NCBI GenBank assembly: GCA_037046735.1
Contig: JBAOHC010000027.1
Coordinates: forward strand, 372,001-436,000
Direction: 5' to 3'
DNA: 64,000 bases
DNA from: JADKAV01 sp037046735
GTDB lineage: Bacteria > Actinomycetota > Actinomycetes > S36-B12 > UBA10799
Each line of letters opens with the position of its first letter. Positions within the stretch are counted from its first letter, which is position 1. A program made the position numbers and the translations under genes. The notes under the pieces were generated by a model. That model saw only the letters and a list, made by a program, of their open reading frames with translations. It made no database searches and was not told the DNA's origin. This document shows, piece by piece, positions 8,016-19,614 of the stretch.

Positions 8016-9941
8016 ATGCTGCGTCGTCTTCTTACGGTGTCGTTCGCCGTCGCGCTCCTCGTGCCCACCAGCGCGGCCCACGCGGACCCTGTCGTGACCA
8101 CGTGGAGTCCCGAGCGCAACCTGTCGCTGCCAGGTGCCGCGGCCTTCTCCCCGGACATCGTGTCCGCGTCCGACGGGAACACACTGATCGCTGCCTGGCA
8201 CCGTTACGACCTGCTGTTCACTCGGATTCAAGTGAGCCGCTCGACCGACGGCGGTCAGACGTGGACAACCCCGCGGATCATTCGGACAACGAGGCGTACA
8301 ACGTCGAACTCGCAGTGACCCCCGACGCCTCGCGCGCGGTGGCGGTCTGGCTGCGTTCAGACCTGGTGAACAACCGCGTCGAAGCCGCCACCTCTACAGA
8401 TGGCGGCCTCACGTGGACGCCCAGCCATTCCTATCGGCGGCCGGCCAGTCCGCCTCCCGCCCGCAGGTTCGCATCTCCAATGACGGCAACCGGGTCATGG
8501 CCATCTGGGAGCGGGTGGATGCGGGCAAGGTCCGAGTGCAGGCGACCTTCTCACAGACGGCGGCGGCACCTGGAGTACGCCAGAGACCCTGTCCAGCGCA
8601 GGTACGAACGCTGAGGGATCCCAGTTCACACTGTCGGCCGACGGTCAGCGGGCGGCAGCGGTGTGGCAGGAGGCGACGAGGGTCTACGCGGCCCGAACGA
8701 TCGACGGTGGCACCACGTGGAGTGCACCCGCCATGCTCGCCACGGACATTTCCACGACCCCTGTGGTCGCAGGATCATCCAACGGAACCTCACTGGCCTC
8801 ACTATGGAGCACGCCGGTGGCACCCAACCCGTTCATCTCCTCGAGCAGGTCGGGCAACAGCGGGTCCACCTGGAGTCCACCAGTCAACATCAGCCCCGCA
8901 GCAGTCTCCCGTGATCCCCGCATCGCCTCGTCCGGGGACGGCGTCCGGATGATCGCCACCTGGCGGCAGGGCACGATGGTGGACCCGTACCGCATCGTCT
9001 CCGCACGATCCACCGATGGCGGCCAGACCTGGACTGCAGGCCCAGCGGTCTCCACGGCAGGCAAAGATGCCCGTACCCCACGACTGGTGACATCATCCGA
9101 TGGCAGCTTCGCAACTCTCGCCTGGGAGGAGTACGACGGCGCCAAGTACCGCGTGCGGACGGCCTCCACCACCGACCAGGGTCAGACTTGGTCCACGCCG
9201 CAAGCCTGTCCGGAGCAGGTCAAGATGGGTTCCTCTTCGGCATGAGTGCGGACGAGAATGGCCGCCGCGTCGCGACGGTGTGGGATCGCTCTGACGGCAC
9301 CCACCAGCGCATCCAGGTCGCGACCGGGACCGTCGCCAGCAGTCCGGGCGCCCCCGGCCAACCCACCGCATCTCCAGGTGACAGCACCGCGACGATCAGC
9401 TGGCCAGCCGCTGATGATCGCGGTCCCCGATCACCGGGTACACCGCCACGACCGGCACCCAGACCTGCACCACGCCCACGACATCCTGCACACTCAGCGG
9501 ACTCACCAACGGAACCTCCTACAGCGTGACAGTCACGCCACCAACGCCGTGGGCACCGGTCCGGCCAGTGCCGCGACCACAGTCACCCCGACCGCCCCCG
9601 TTCCCACCAAGCGCACTAAGGCCTTGGTCAAGGCGGTCTCGCGCAAATCCCTGCTGCGAGTCATCGTCAAACCCAACCTCGGCCCAACAAGCAGTGGCAG
9701 TTCTCGTCAGCGCAGAGGGTGCGACCTGGCGCACCGTCGGCGCCTCCCGGAGCACCATCGGCCCGACCACCGCAGGATAGTCAACCTGCCACGAGGCGTT
9801 ACCGGGTGCAGGTGAAGGCGGCTCGCGGCTACGCAGCCTCCACGTCCAAAGCGTCCGCCTGCGGCGTACACTTGCCGAAGCCCGGGCACTGATACTGAAA
9901 CGCGGACGTACCGCGTGCAGGTCGCTGCCATCCCTGGATAG
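8016..9941 (+). pseudogene. Secreted BNR/sialidase-like repeat protein with FN3-like tail, multiply frameshifted
   Basis: ATG 8016 opens a clear signal peptide (MLRRLLTVSFAVALLVPT, cleavage near AHA). Downstream, repeated Asp-box-type motifs S/T-x-D-G-G-x-T-W occur (STDGGQTW, STDGGLTW, TIDGGTTW, STDGGQTW, TTDQGQTW), the hallmark of sialidase/BNR propellers. A fibronectin-III-like stretch (PGQPTASPGDSTATISW) and a C-terminal part with two YRVQV motifs follow, ending at TAG 9939. The motifs move between all three frames with at least five indels. Either the gene is decayed or this is an error-rich stretch. Catalytic residues of true sialidases are not visible. Confidence 0.6.
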
Positions 9942-9965
9942 CTCGAGGGCGGTCACGCTGCTGAG

Positions 9966-11007
9966 TTACCCGCGCAACTGCCAGCCACCCTCAAGCAGCG
10001 ACTCCCGGAACCGCAGTTCGGCTTCGGGGCGCACGACCAGGTGGGCGATGGCTCGCAGCCGGCCCAGTGTGTGCTCGATCCGCACATCCTCGAGGTTGAC
10101 GCCCGCCTCGCCCGCCCGATGGAACAACGCCGCCAACTGTCCCGGGCATCCTCGATGACCACGGACACGGTGACACGCCGTCGCCCTGGCCACCGTGTTT
10201 GCCCGGGAGCCTGCCCCGGCCCTCGACTCCTGCGTTCCAGCAGGCCTTCAGCGCGGCGGCGTCGCCGTCCGCGAGCGCCGATTGGAATGCCTGCACATCG
10301 CCGGCGAAGCCTGCGAGCGTGGTCTGCACATGGTCGGCGTTGGCCAGCAGGATCTGCGCCCACAGCCCCGGGTCACTGCCCGCGATCCGCGTGGTGTCGC
10401 GGACGCCCGGACCGGCCACGCTGACGTCGGAGGATGAGGCGGCCACCAGCTGGGCGGCCAGCAACGAGGCCACGACCTGTGGGGTGTGCGAGGAGACAGC
10501 CACGGCGCGGTCGTGCTCGTCGGGATGCATCATGCGGACCACGGCCCGCAGCTGCTCGGCCAGGTCGGCGACCTGTTCCAGGCGGGCAGGGTCTCGGTTG
10601 CCGACCGGCGTAAGGATCCAGGGCCGGTCCTCGAACAGGTCACCGCGACCGGCCGCCGCACCGGAGATCTCCCGACCGGCCATCGGATGCCCGGGCACGT
10701 AGCGCGACAGGTCGACGTCGGTCAGGGCGGCCAGCGGTTCGGCCTTCACGCTGCCCACATCCGAGACCGTGGCCTGCGGGAACCGCTGCAGGGCGGCGCG
10801 CACCTCGTGGGCGATCGCTGCTGGCGGCACCGCGACGAAGACGACGTCGGGGTCCGTACACGGTTGCGCTGACCCCGCCCCCATGCCGACCGCAACCTGC
10901 ACCGCAGTCTCGTCGAGGTCCTCCAGGAAGACCTCTGCGCCGGTCTGGGTCAACGCCAGTCCCAACGACGTGCCGAGCAGACCCGCTCCGCGGATCAGGA
11001 CCTTCAT
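9966..11007 (-). CDS. tyrA: Prephenate dehydrogenase with C-terminal ACT domain (frameshifted)
   Basis: The N-terminus MKVLIRGAGLLGTSLGLAL is an NAD(P) Rossmann GxGxxG. GHPMAGRE, SSHTPQVVASLLA and DTTRIAGSDPGLW are the prephenate/arogenate dehydrogenase blocks. After RLPGKHGG the frame changes near 10176-10188 to VTVSVVIEDA, and again near 10141-10146 (a CCC run) to GQLAALFHRAGEAGVN, the regulatory ACT domain, ending LLEGGWQLRG at 9966. About 346 residues if repaired. It makes 4-hydroxyphenylpyruvate for tyrosine. The start overlaps the chorismate mutase stop by 4 nt, coupling two consecutive steps of aromatic synthesis. Confidence 0.88.
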
Positions 11008-11369
11008 TGGTCGGTGGCCGCCTGCCGCAACCCCTCGGTTCCGCGCAGATACACGTGGGTGATCTCCGCGCGTGCCCTGGGCGATTCCACATGTGCCATC
11101 ACACGCACGACCCGGGGCATCGCGCCGGGCACCGCCACCTCGCAGGCAGACAGCAGCGGCACATCCTCCAGACCGGCCAGCCGCGCGGCGGTGGCCGGGT
11201 AGACCGACACCAGATCGGGGGTGGAGGTCAGGATCACGCTGATCACATCGGCCGGGTCGATGGCGTTGGCCGCCAGCATTTCCCGGATCAACTCCCCCAC
11301 CGCTTCCATGATGGGCAGGCGCTCATCCGCGGCCACCTGCGTCGCTCCACGCACTGCTCGCACTGCCAT
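11004..11369 (-). CDS. aroH: Chorismate mutase, AroH type
   Basis: 121 residues. MAVRAVRGATQVAADER and the RGTEGLR tail near the C-terminus match the monofunctional Bacillus-type AroH fold, a trimeric pseudo-alpha/beta-barrel. Arg residues at the start (R4, R7) and the VYLRG motif near residue 108 are the known chorismate-binding positions. It converts chorismate to prephenate, the substrate of the overlapping tyrA downstream. The start has TAGGCT 6 nt upstream and no Shine-Dalgarno, so the aroH-tyrA unit is probably leaderless. Confidence 0.92.
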   Translation of the reverse strand: MAVRAVRGATQVAADERLPIMEAVGELIREMLAANAIDPADVISVILTSTPDLVSVYPATAARLAGLEDVPLLSACEVAVPGAMPRVVRVMAHVESPRARAEITHVYLRGTEGLRQAATDQ

Positions 11370-11375
11370 AGCCGA

Positions 11376-11381
11376 AGCCTA
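11376..11381 (-). promoter_or_regulatory. -10 hexamer TAGGCT, leaderless start of aroH
   Basis: TAGGCT ends 6 nt upstream of the aroH ATG with no ribosome binding site between. Confidence 0.5.
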
Positions 11382-11436
11382 CAAAGGGGGTGTTCGAGCC
11401 TGACTCGGGAGTCAGTGGGTTGCTGCCCGAGCCGGA

Positions 11437-12151
11437 CTACAGCCCCGCCTGCGTGTACAGCTGCTGCAGTTCCTTGCCCGTGATCTCCCGCAGCGTCCCG
11501 CGCTTCATGCCGGTCAGCCGCACCGGCCCGACCTGGGTGCGCACCAGCCGCGTGACCGGAAACCCCAGCGCGTCGAAGAGCCGCCGCACGATCCGGTTGC
11601 GCCCCTCGTGCAGGGTCACCTCCACCACGGACCGCTCATCGGAGGTGTCGACGATCCGGCACGAATCCACCGTCACCGGCCCGTCATCGAGGTCCACCGG
11701 CTTGCGCAGCCGTACCCGCAGGCTCGGATCCACCTGCCCGGACACCGTGGCCACGTACGTCTTTGCCACCCCGTGCGAAGGGTGCGCGATCCGGTTGGCC
11801 AGCTCGCCGTCGTTGGTGAGCAGCAGCAACCCCTCGGTGTCGACGTCGAGGCGACCCACATGGAAGACCCGCTCGGGCCGATCAGCCACGTAATCACCCA
11901 CGCACGGTTTGCCCTGCGGGTCACTCATGGCGCTGACCACACCGCGCGGCTTGTGCAGGGCCAGCACCACCGTCTCGCTGGCCGTCGGGATCCGCACCCC
12001 GTCGACATGGATGACGGCGGTCTGGGCATCGACCTGCGTGCCCGGGATCGCCACCTTCCCGTCGACCGTGACGCGGCCCTGCGGCGATCAGCTCGTCGCA
12101 GACCCGCCGGCTGCCGACCCCGGCAGCGGCCAGAACCTTCTGCAGGCGCAC
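11437..12151 (-). CDS. rluB: Large-subunit pseudouridine synthase B (frameshifted)
   Basis: GTG 12151 starts immediately after the scpB stop. The first codons (LQKVLAAAGVGSRR, ELIAAG) are the S4 RNA-binding domain. Near 12076-12080 one extra G in a short G run shifts the frame to RVTVDGKVAIPGTQ. The catalytic domain follows: KPRGVVSAMSDPQG, VGRLDVDTEGLLLLTNDG (with the catalytic Asp of GRLD) and HEGRNRIVRRL. RluB isomerises a uridine in helix 89-93 of 23S rRNA. About 238 residues when repaired, the usual length. It is the last gene of scpA-scpB-rluB, as in other actinobacteria. Confidence 0.9.
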
Positions 12152-12778
12152 TTAGAAGTCGCCGGTGAGCTCGGGCGAATCGAGGTCGGCCAGGTCCGGC
12201 AGGTAGTCGGCGACCGGCGGCAACTCATCGAGGCTGGCGATCCCCAACCGCTGCAAGAAGTACTCGGTGGTGGCGTAGAGCACCGCGCCGGAATCCTCGT
12301 CGTGCCCGACCTCGGTGATCAGGCCGCGGTTCATCAGCGTCTTCATGACCCCGTCGACGTTGACCGCCCGGATGGCGCCCACCCGCCCGCGCGACACCGG
12401 CTGCCGGTAGGCCACCACGGCCAGCGTCTCCAGCGCGGCCTGCGACAGCCGCGCGTTCTGGCCGTCCTTGACGTAGCGCGCCACCAGGTCCGTGCAATCA
12501 GCGGCCGTCACGAACCGCCAGCCGCTGGCCTCGCGCCGGATGGTGAAGCCCCGGCCAGTCGTGGCGTAGTCGGCCTGCAACTGCTCGACCGTCTCCCGGA
12601 TCGTGTCCGGGGGGCTGTGCAGCGCGGTCCCCAGATCCTCCGCACTCATGGGCTCGTCGGCGATCAGCAGCAACGCCTCGACCGCGGCCGCCAGCGACGG
12701 GGCGCCCAGCTCCGGCTCCTCGACGACGTGCTCGACCGGCTTGAGCCGGTCGGTCAGGTCAATCACCCGATGTGTCAC
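12152..12778 (-). CDS. scpB: Segregation and condensation protein B
   Basis: 208 residues. Two winged-helix domains are visible: AVEALLLIADEPMSAEDLG (residues ~32-50) and LSQAALETLAVVAYRQPVSRGRV (~111-133, the family's conserved stretch), then RGLITEVG and LYATTEYFLQRLG. ScpB dimers bind the ScpA linker in the SMC-ScpAB condensin that organises newly replicated DNA. The start lies inside the end of scpA (20-bp overlap), and the stop touches the rluB start. Confidence 0.95.
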   Translation of the reverse strand: MTHRVIDLTDRLKPVEHVVEEPELGAPSLAAAVEALLLIADEPMSAEDLGTALHSPPDTIRETVEQLQADYATTGRGFTIRREASGWRFVTAADCTDLVARYVKDGQNARLSQAALETLAVVAYRQPVSRGRVGAIRAVNVDGVMKTLMNRGLITEVGHDEDSGAVLYATTEYFLQRLGIASLDELPPVADYLPDLADLDSPELTGDF

Positions 12779-13541
12779 TGGCGTCCTCCCACACGATGGT
12801 CAGTTCCCCCAAGGCCTTCTCCTGCGCGAAGCGCACGGTGCCGTCGCGGTACAACTCCAGCAGCGCCAGGAACCGGCCGACCACGATCATCCGGTTCTCG
12901 GCGTCGGCGATCAGCTCCCGGAAGGTGGCCTGCCGCGACGACCGCAGCCGATCGAACAGGATCTCCTTCTGCTCGGCGACGCTGACGGCCGGGGCGTGCA
13001 CATGGTCGATGGCCACCTGCGGAACCGGCTTGGGCGTCAGCGCCAGTGCCCCGAGCGCCGCGAAGGCCTCCGGACCCAAGCCCAGCACCACATCGGGCAG
13101 CAGCCCGGCCAGGTCGGGGTCGAGACCGACGGTGCGCGGCACCAGCAGCGGCGCATCGTCGATCATCTGCGCGAACGTCGCGGACACGTCCTTGTAGGCC
13201 CGGTACTGCATGAGCCGGGCGAAGAGCAGGTCCCGGGCTTCCAGCAGCGCGAGATCCTCCTCGTCCTCAAGCTCGGCGCCGGGCAGCAGCTTGACGACTT
13301 TGAGGTCGAGCAGGGTGGCCGCGATGACCAGGAACTCGCTGGCCTCGTCGAGGTCCCAGTCGCGGCCCTGCTGACGGATGTACTGGATGAACTCGTCGGT
13401 GACCTGGCTCAGGCTCAGCTCGGTGACCTCGAGCTTGTGCTTCGAGATCAGCTGCAGAAGCATGTCGAACGGACCCTCGAACTCCTCGAGATGCACCGCA
13501 AAACCGGTCGGCATCTCCGGTTGCAGGGCCTCGGCAGTCAC
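12759..13541 (-). CDS. scpA: Segregation and condensation protein A
   Basis: 260 residues from GTG. The kleisin signature is plain: VHLEEFEGPFDMLLQLISKHKLEVTEL split at residues ~16-42, then FLVIAATLLDLKVVKLLPG (~70-88) and the C-terminal winged helix (FLALLELYRDGTVRFAQ). ScpA bridges the SMC heads and binds ScpB. It heads scpA-scpB-rluB: TACCGT lies 6 nt before the GTG and no Shine-Dalgarno is seen. Confidence 0.95.
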   Translation of the reverse strand: MTAEALQPEMPTGFAVHLEEFEGPFDMLLQLISKHKLEVTELSLSQVTDEFIQYIRQQGRDWDLDEASEFLVIAATLLDLKVVKLLPGAELEDEEDLALLEARDLLFARLMQYRAYKDVSATFAQMIDDAPLLVPRTVGLDPDLAGLLPDVVLGLGPEAFAALGALALTPKPVPQVAIDHVHAPAVSVAEQKEILFDRLRSSRQATFRELIADAENRMIVVGRFLALLELYRDGTVRFAQEKALGELTIVWEDASDTSGD

Positions 13542-13547
13542 TCGATC

Positions 13548-13553
13548 ACGGTA
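13548..13553 (-). promoter_or_regulatory. -10 hexamer TACCGT, leaderless start of scpA
   Basis: TACCGT ends 6 nt upstream of the scpA GTG, within the 52-nt gap after xerD. Confidence 0.45.
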
Positions 13554-13593
13554 TCCCGGGTCAGGCCGCCCGCCCGGGATTCACACGCCGCAC

Positions 13594-14481
13594 TCAGCGC
13601 ACCGCGCGCGGATGCGATTCGGTGTAGACCTCACGCAGCCGGTCGATGGTGACGTGGGTGTAGATCTGCGTGGTGGTCACCGATGCGTGGCCCAGCAACT
13701 CCTGCACCACCCGCACATCCGCGCCGCCCTCAAGCAGATGGGTCGCGAACGAGTGCCGCAGCGTGTGCGGGGACACATCGACGACCCCCGCCCGGCCAGC
13801 TGCCGCCGACACGATCCCCCAGGCACTCTGCCGGGACAGCACCCCGCCGCGGGCGTTGAGGAAGACCTGCCGCGGCACTGGGCTGCGCACCGCCAGCGCC
13901 GGCCGCGACCGCACGAGGTAGGCCTCCAGCGCGGCGATGGCGTAGGAGCCGATCGGCACCCTGCGCTGCTTGCCGCCCTTGCCCCGCAGCAGCACCGAGC
14001 GGTCCTCGAAATCCAGGGCGTCAGGGGTGAGGCCGACCGCCTCGCTGATCCGCGCCCCCGATCCGTAGAGGAACTCCAGCAGCGCTCGATCGCGGACCCC
14101 CAGAACGGTTGCGGCGTCGCAGGACTCGACCATCGCCACACAGTCGCCCACCGACAACGCTTTGGGCAGTTTCAGCGGCACGTTCGGGGAGTTGAGCTCG
14201 TCGGTCGGGTCCACGACGATCCAGCCCTCCGCGCCCGCGTAGCGGAACAGTCCCCGGACACTGCTGATCACCCGCCGCACCGACGAGGCACCGAGGTCCT
14301 CGGACAGCACCGTCACGAAATCGCCCAGCATCGCGGGACTCACCTGGTCGAGGCGATCCACCTCGCGCGCCTGCAGGAACTGCGTGAACCGTCCCAGATC
14401 CCGGCCGTACGCCGCGACGGTGTTGCTCGACAGGCCCTTCTCGACGATGACGTGCTGCAGGTAGGCCTCGACCTCACGCAT
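13594..14481 (-). CDS. xerD: Tyrosine recombinase XerD
   Basis: 295 residues from ATG 14481 (MREVEAYLQHVIVEKGLSSNT). The N-terminal SAM-like DNA-binding domain covers residues 1-90. The catalytic domain shows R144 (GARISEA), K168/K171, H239 and R242 (HTLRHSFATHLL), H265 (LGHAS) and the nucleophile Y274 (QIYTH), all intact. XerD with XerC resolves chromosome dimers at dif. The start overlaps the ald stop by 8 nt. Size and sequence fit housekeeping XerD rather than a phage integrase. Confidence 0.93.
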   Translation of the reverse strand: MREVEAYLQHVIVEKGLSSNTVAAYGRDLGRFTQFLQAREVDRLDQVSPAMLGDFVTVLSEDLGASSVRRVISSVRGLFRYAGAEGWIVVDPTDELNSPNVPLKLPKALSVGDCVAMVESCDAATVLGVRDRALLEFLYGSGARISEAVGLTPDALDFEDRSVLLRGKGGKQRRVPIGSYAIAALEAYLVRSRPALAVRSPVPRQVFLNARGGVLSRQSAWGIVSAAAGRAGVVDVSPHTLRHSFATHLLEGGADVRVVQELLGHASVTTTQIYTHVTIDRLREVYTESHPRAVR

Positions 14482-15595
14482 TCGCCAGCACGTGCTCCAG
14501 GCTGACACTGGGCAGGCCGAACGCGTCGGCAACCGCCCGGTAGGCGATCGAGCCGGCGTGGGTGTTCACGCCCAACGCCAGGGCGTGGTCGCGCCGACAC
14601 GCCGCCCGCCAGCCGTGGTCGGCCACCTCGACCAGGTACGGCAGGGTGACGTTGGTCAACGCCCACGTCGAGGTGTGCGGCACCGCTCCAGGCATGTTCG
14701 CGACGCAGTAGAAAAGGGTGTCGTGGACCGGGTAGGTCGGGTCGGAATGCGTCGTCGGCCGGGAGTCCTCGAAGCAGCCGCCCTGATCGATGGAGATGTC
14801 GACCAGCACGGCGCCCGCCTTCATCCGCGACACCAACTCGTTGCTGACCAGTCGCGGCGCCTTGGCCCCATGGACGAGCACCGCGCCGATCACCAGGTCG
14901 GCATCGAGCACGCACCGCTCGATCTCGTAATCATTGGAGGCAACCGTCTGCATGTGCCCTTGGTAGATGGCGTCCGCCTCCCGCAACCGCGCGATATCGC
15001 GGTCCATGAGCACCACCTCGGCCTGCATCCCGAGCGCGATCGCCGCAGCGTTCTGGCCGGCCACCCCGGCGCCGATCACCACCACCTTGCCTGCATGCAC
15101 CCCCGGCGTCCCACCGAGCAACACCCCGCGCCCGCCGCTGGCCTTCAGCAATGCCTGGGCGCCGACCTGCGGCGCGAGCCTGCCCGCCACCTCCGACATC
15201 GGAGCCAGCAGCGGCAGGGTGCCGTTGGGCAGTTCGACCGTCTCGTAGGCGATGGCCGTCGTGCGCCCGGCGAGCAACGCGTCGGTGCACTCCCGCGACG
15301 CGGCCAGATGCAGGTAGGTGAAGAGCACCTGATCCTCGCGCAGGTAGCCGTACTCGCTGGGCATGGGCTCCTTGACCTTGACGATCAGATCGGCAGCCTC
15401 CCACACGGCGTCAGCATCGGGCAGAATCCGCGCCCCGGCCGCCACGAACTCGTCGTCCGGCAGCGTCGAGCCGACACCAGCACCGGCCTGCACGACGACG
15501 TCGTGGCCATGACGCACCAGTTCCTGCACTCCCGCCGGGGTCATCGCGACCCGGTACTCCTGCGGCTTGACCTCCGTCGGGACCCCGATGCGCAT
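14474..15595 (-). CDS. ald: Alanine dehydrogenase
   Basis: 373 residues from ATG 15595, preceded by AAGGAGTCTGGG, which fixes this start over a longer upstream frame. MRIGVPTEVKPQEYRVAMTP holds the pyruvate-binding Arg and Lys; VKVKEPMPSEY holds the active-site Lys; HLAAS the catalytic His; VIGAGVAGQNAA is the NAD-binding loop; MKAGAVLVDISIDQGGC and VANMPGAVPHTST complete the family. It interconverts L-alanine and pyruvate plus ammonia with NAD. The neighbourhood (Nudix upstream, xerD overlapping downstream) gives no pathway hint. Confidence 0.96.
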   Translation of the reverse strand: MRIGVPTEVKPQEYRVAMTPAGVQELVRHGHDVVVQAGAGVGSTLPDDEFVAAGARILPDADAVWEAADLIVKVKEPMPSEYGYLREDQVLFTYLHLAASRECTDALLAGRTTAIAYETVELPNGTLPLLAPMSEVAGRLAPQVGAQALLKASGGRGVLLGGTPGVHAGKVVVIGAGVAGQNAAAIALGMQAEVVLMDRDIARLREADAIYQGHMQTVASNDYEIERCVLDADLVIGAVLVHGAKAPRLVSNELVSRMKAGAVLVDISIDQGGCFEDSRPTTHSDPTYPVHDTLFYCVANMPGAVPHTSTWALTNVTLPYLVEVADHGWRAACRRDHALALGVNTHAGSIAYRAVADAFGLPSVSLEHVLANA

Positions 15596-15605
15596 CCCAG
15601 ACTCC

Positions 15606-16269
15606 TTACCCCGGTGGTGTTCGGACGTTGCCCAACGATTCGACCCAGTTTCGCACAGGCCACGGGCTGTCCGCAGGCCGCAAATCGCGCCAGTCCCGCC
15701 CCTGGTGAGCCGCGGCGGCGAGGATGCCGTTGGTGGCCGTCGGATTCTGGATGGTCCCGGCCAGCACCAGCCCGACCGCCTCCGCCAGCGGCACCCAGGC
15801 CTGCGGCAGATGCAGTTCCTCGGCCTCGCCGGTGTGCTCACGGCCGTCGGGCAACACCTCAAGATCACGGGCGAGGAAGCAGCGCAGCGTCTCGCTGGTC
15901 CCGCCCGGGGAGTTCAGGAAGTCGATCAGTACATGCCAGGACCGGGCGCGCAGTCCGGCCTCCTCGGCCAGTTCGCGCTGCGCACACTCCCAGGCGGTCT
16001 CCTTGTGGGTGTCCAGCAGACCCGCGGGCGGTTCGAACAGGAAGGCCGCCACCGGGTGCCGGTACTGCCGGATGAGCAGCACCCGGTCCTGCTCGTCGAG
16101 GGCGATGATGCCCACCGCACCCGGGTGCACCACAAGATCGCGGGTGACGACATGATCACCGATGGCCACCTCGTCGCTGCGGACATCCCACACAGCGCCG
16201 TGGAACTGCAGGCGCTGCGCGGTGACGGGGTGGCTCTCGAACGTGTCGGCCACCGCGCCGTGCCAGACC

Positions 16270-16277
<8 letters not shown>
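15606..16277 (-). CDS. ADP-ribose pyrophosphatase-type Nudix hydrolase
   Basis: 223 residues. The Nudix box reads G-x5-E-x7-REL-x-EE-x-GL across residues ~86-108 (GLLDTHKETAWECA then QRELAEEAGL), with upstream VLLIRQYRHPV typical of ADP-ribose pyrophosphatases. It probably hydrolyses ADP-ribose or related nucleoside diphosphates. It follows pyrG (8-nt overlap with its end), as in mycobacteria, where a similar protein lies at the same place. Confidence 0.88.
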
Positions 16278-17911
<1,634 letters not shown>

Positions 17912-17919
17912 GGGATACC

Positions 17920-17925
17920 AGCGTA
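17920..17925 (-). promoter_or_regulatory. -10 hexamer TACGCT, leaderless start of pyrG
   Basis: TACGCT ends 8 nt upstream of the pyrG GTG in the 63-nt gap after recN. Confidence 0.45.
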
Positions 17926-17974
17926 CCGCCTACGTGCGGCAGCGGGAAGCAACGCCATGGCCGGATCTGGCGGG

Positions 17975-19614
17975 TCAGGTCATCGCCAGCAGTTCCCGGG
18001 CGTGTTCGCGCGCCGACGCCGACTCCTCCTGGCCGGCGAGCATCCGCGCGATCTCGACCACCCGCTCCTCGTCGTCGAGGACCCGCACGTCGGAGGTGGT
18101 CACGTGGGCGGCCTGCTCCTTGTGCACTCGCAGATGGGTGCCGGCGAAGGCCGCGACCTGCGGCATGTGGGTGACAACGATGACCTGCGCGTGATCGGCC
18201 AGCTTCGCCAGCCGGCGACCGATGGCCGTGGCCGCGGCACCGCCCACCCCCGCATCGACCTCGTCGAAGACGAACGTGCCGACGGTGTCGGTGTCGGCGA
18301 GCACCACCTCCAGGGCGAGCATGATCCGGCTCAGTTCACCCCCGGAGGCGGACTTGGAGATCGGCGCCGGGGTCGACCCGGGATGCGCGGCGAGTTGGAT
18401 GGCCACCTCGTCGGCCCCCTCCGGACCGTGCTCACCGGCGCCGACGCTCACCAGCAGGCGCGCGTTGGGCATCGCCAGTTCCCGCAGTTCGGCGGTCGCC
18501 TGCTGCTGCAGCTGCTCAGCCAGGCGGATCCGCGACGTGGTCAATGCCTGCGTGGCCGCGTCCAGCGCCTCGTGGGCGGTGTCCAGGGCGGCCTGCAGCG
18601 CCTCCAGGTTGACCCCCCGCTCCAGACTGGTCAACTCGGCCGCAGCCTGCTGGGACCACGCCAGCACATCCGGACCGAAGCGGGAATCCAGCACCGCGAG
18701 GTCATGCAGGCGCTGATTGAGCCATTCGAGCTGGCCCGGCTCATCGGCCAGGCCATCGGTGAACGCGGAGATCTCCCGGCCGATGTCGGAGACCTCTTCA
18801 GCGGCGGCGATCAGCCGCTCATGCAGGCTGGCCACCTCCGGATCGTCCACCGATTGCACCGCACGGGCCGCCTGGTGCAGCATGTCGGCCGCCCCCGGCA
18901 GGTCGTCGTCACCCGAGGACGGCGGCCTGCGCGGCCGCCGAAGCCGCGCTGATGTCGGCGAGGTTGGTCAGCCGGTGGTGTTCGGCCTTGCGGGTGTCCA
19001 TCTCGCCGGGCTGCGGGTCGACCTTCTCGATCTCCTCGAGCGCGGTGCGCAGGAAGAGCATCCGCTGCTCGGTCTGCTGCTGGTTGTCCCGAGCAGCCCT
19101 CAGCTCACGCTCGGCGCTCACCCAGCGTTGATAGGCGCCCCGATGCACCTCCAGCAGGCGGGCATGGTCGGGTCCACCGAACCGGTCCAGCGCGCGGCGC
19201 TGGGCGGCCGGCCCACGCAACCGCTGCTGCGTCGCCTGGCCATGCACCGTCACCAGCAGGTCCCCGATCTCGGCCAGCAGCGCTGCCGGCACCATCCGGC
19301 CACCGGCGAACGCGCGCAGCCGGCCCTTGCTCGCGGTGCGTCCCAGGACGATCTCGGTGTCGTCACAGACACCGCCCGGCCTGCTCCACCAGGCCCAGCC
19401 CGGGATGGCCGGCCGGCACCTCGAAGGCCCCTTCGATGGCGGCCCCGGAGGCGATCCCAGGGTCGACGCGGCCTCCCAGCAGCATCTCCAGCGCGGTCAG
19501 CACCATGGTCTTGCCCGCCCCGGTCTCGCCGGTCAGCGCGGTGAAACCTGGCCCCGGGGCGACCGTCGCCGCGGCGATGACACCGAGGTTCTGAATGCGC
19601 AGTTCACTGATCAC
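17975..19614 (-). CDS. recN: DNA repair protein RecN (two frameshifts)
   Basis: GTG 19614 overlaps the nadK stop. ISELRIQNLGVI then GETGAGKTMVL is the N-terminal SMC-like Walker A. The frame shifts near 19373-19380 (QAG to GVCDDTEIVLGR) and near 18901-18916, between which lie coiled-coil segments (ALEEIEKVDPQPGEMD). The C-terminal half has KSASGGELSRIMLALEVVL (ABC signature), TFVFDEVDAGVGG (Walker B) and VTHMPQVAAFA. About 545 residues when repaired. RecN acts at double-strand breaks. The tlyA-nadK-recN-pyrG order matches mycobacteria. Confidence 0.9.

Noticed and set aside
13594..14481. xerD considered as the integrase of the 2-5 kb island
   Set aside because: Position beside scpAB and sequence fit housekeeping XerD; it is 9 kb from the tRNA.
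14492..16075. 527-codon plus-strand open frame
   Set aside because: Antisense of ald and the Nudix gene.
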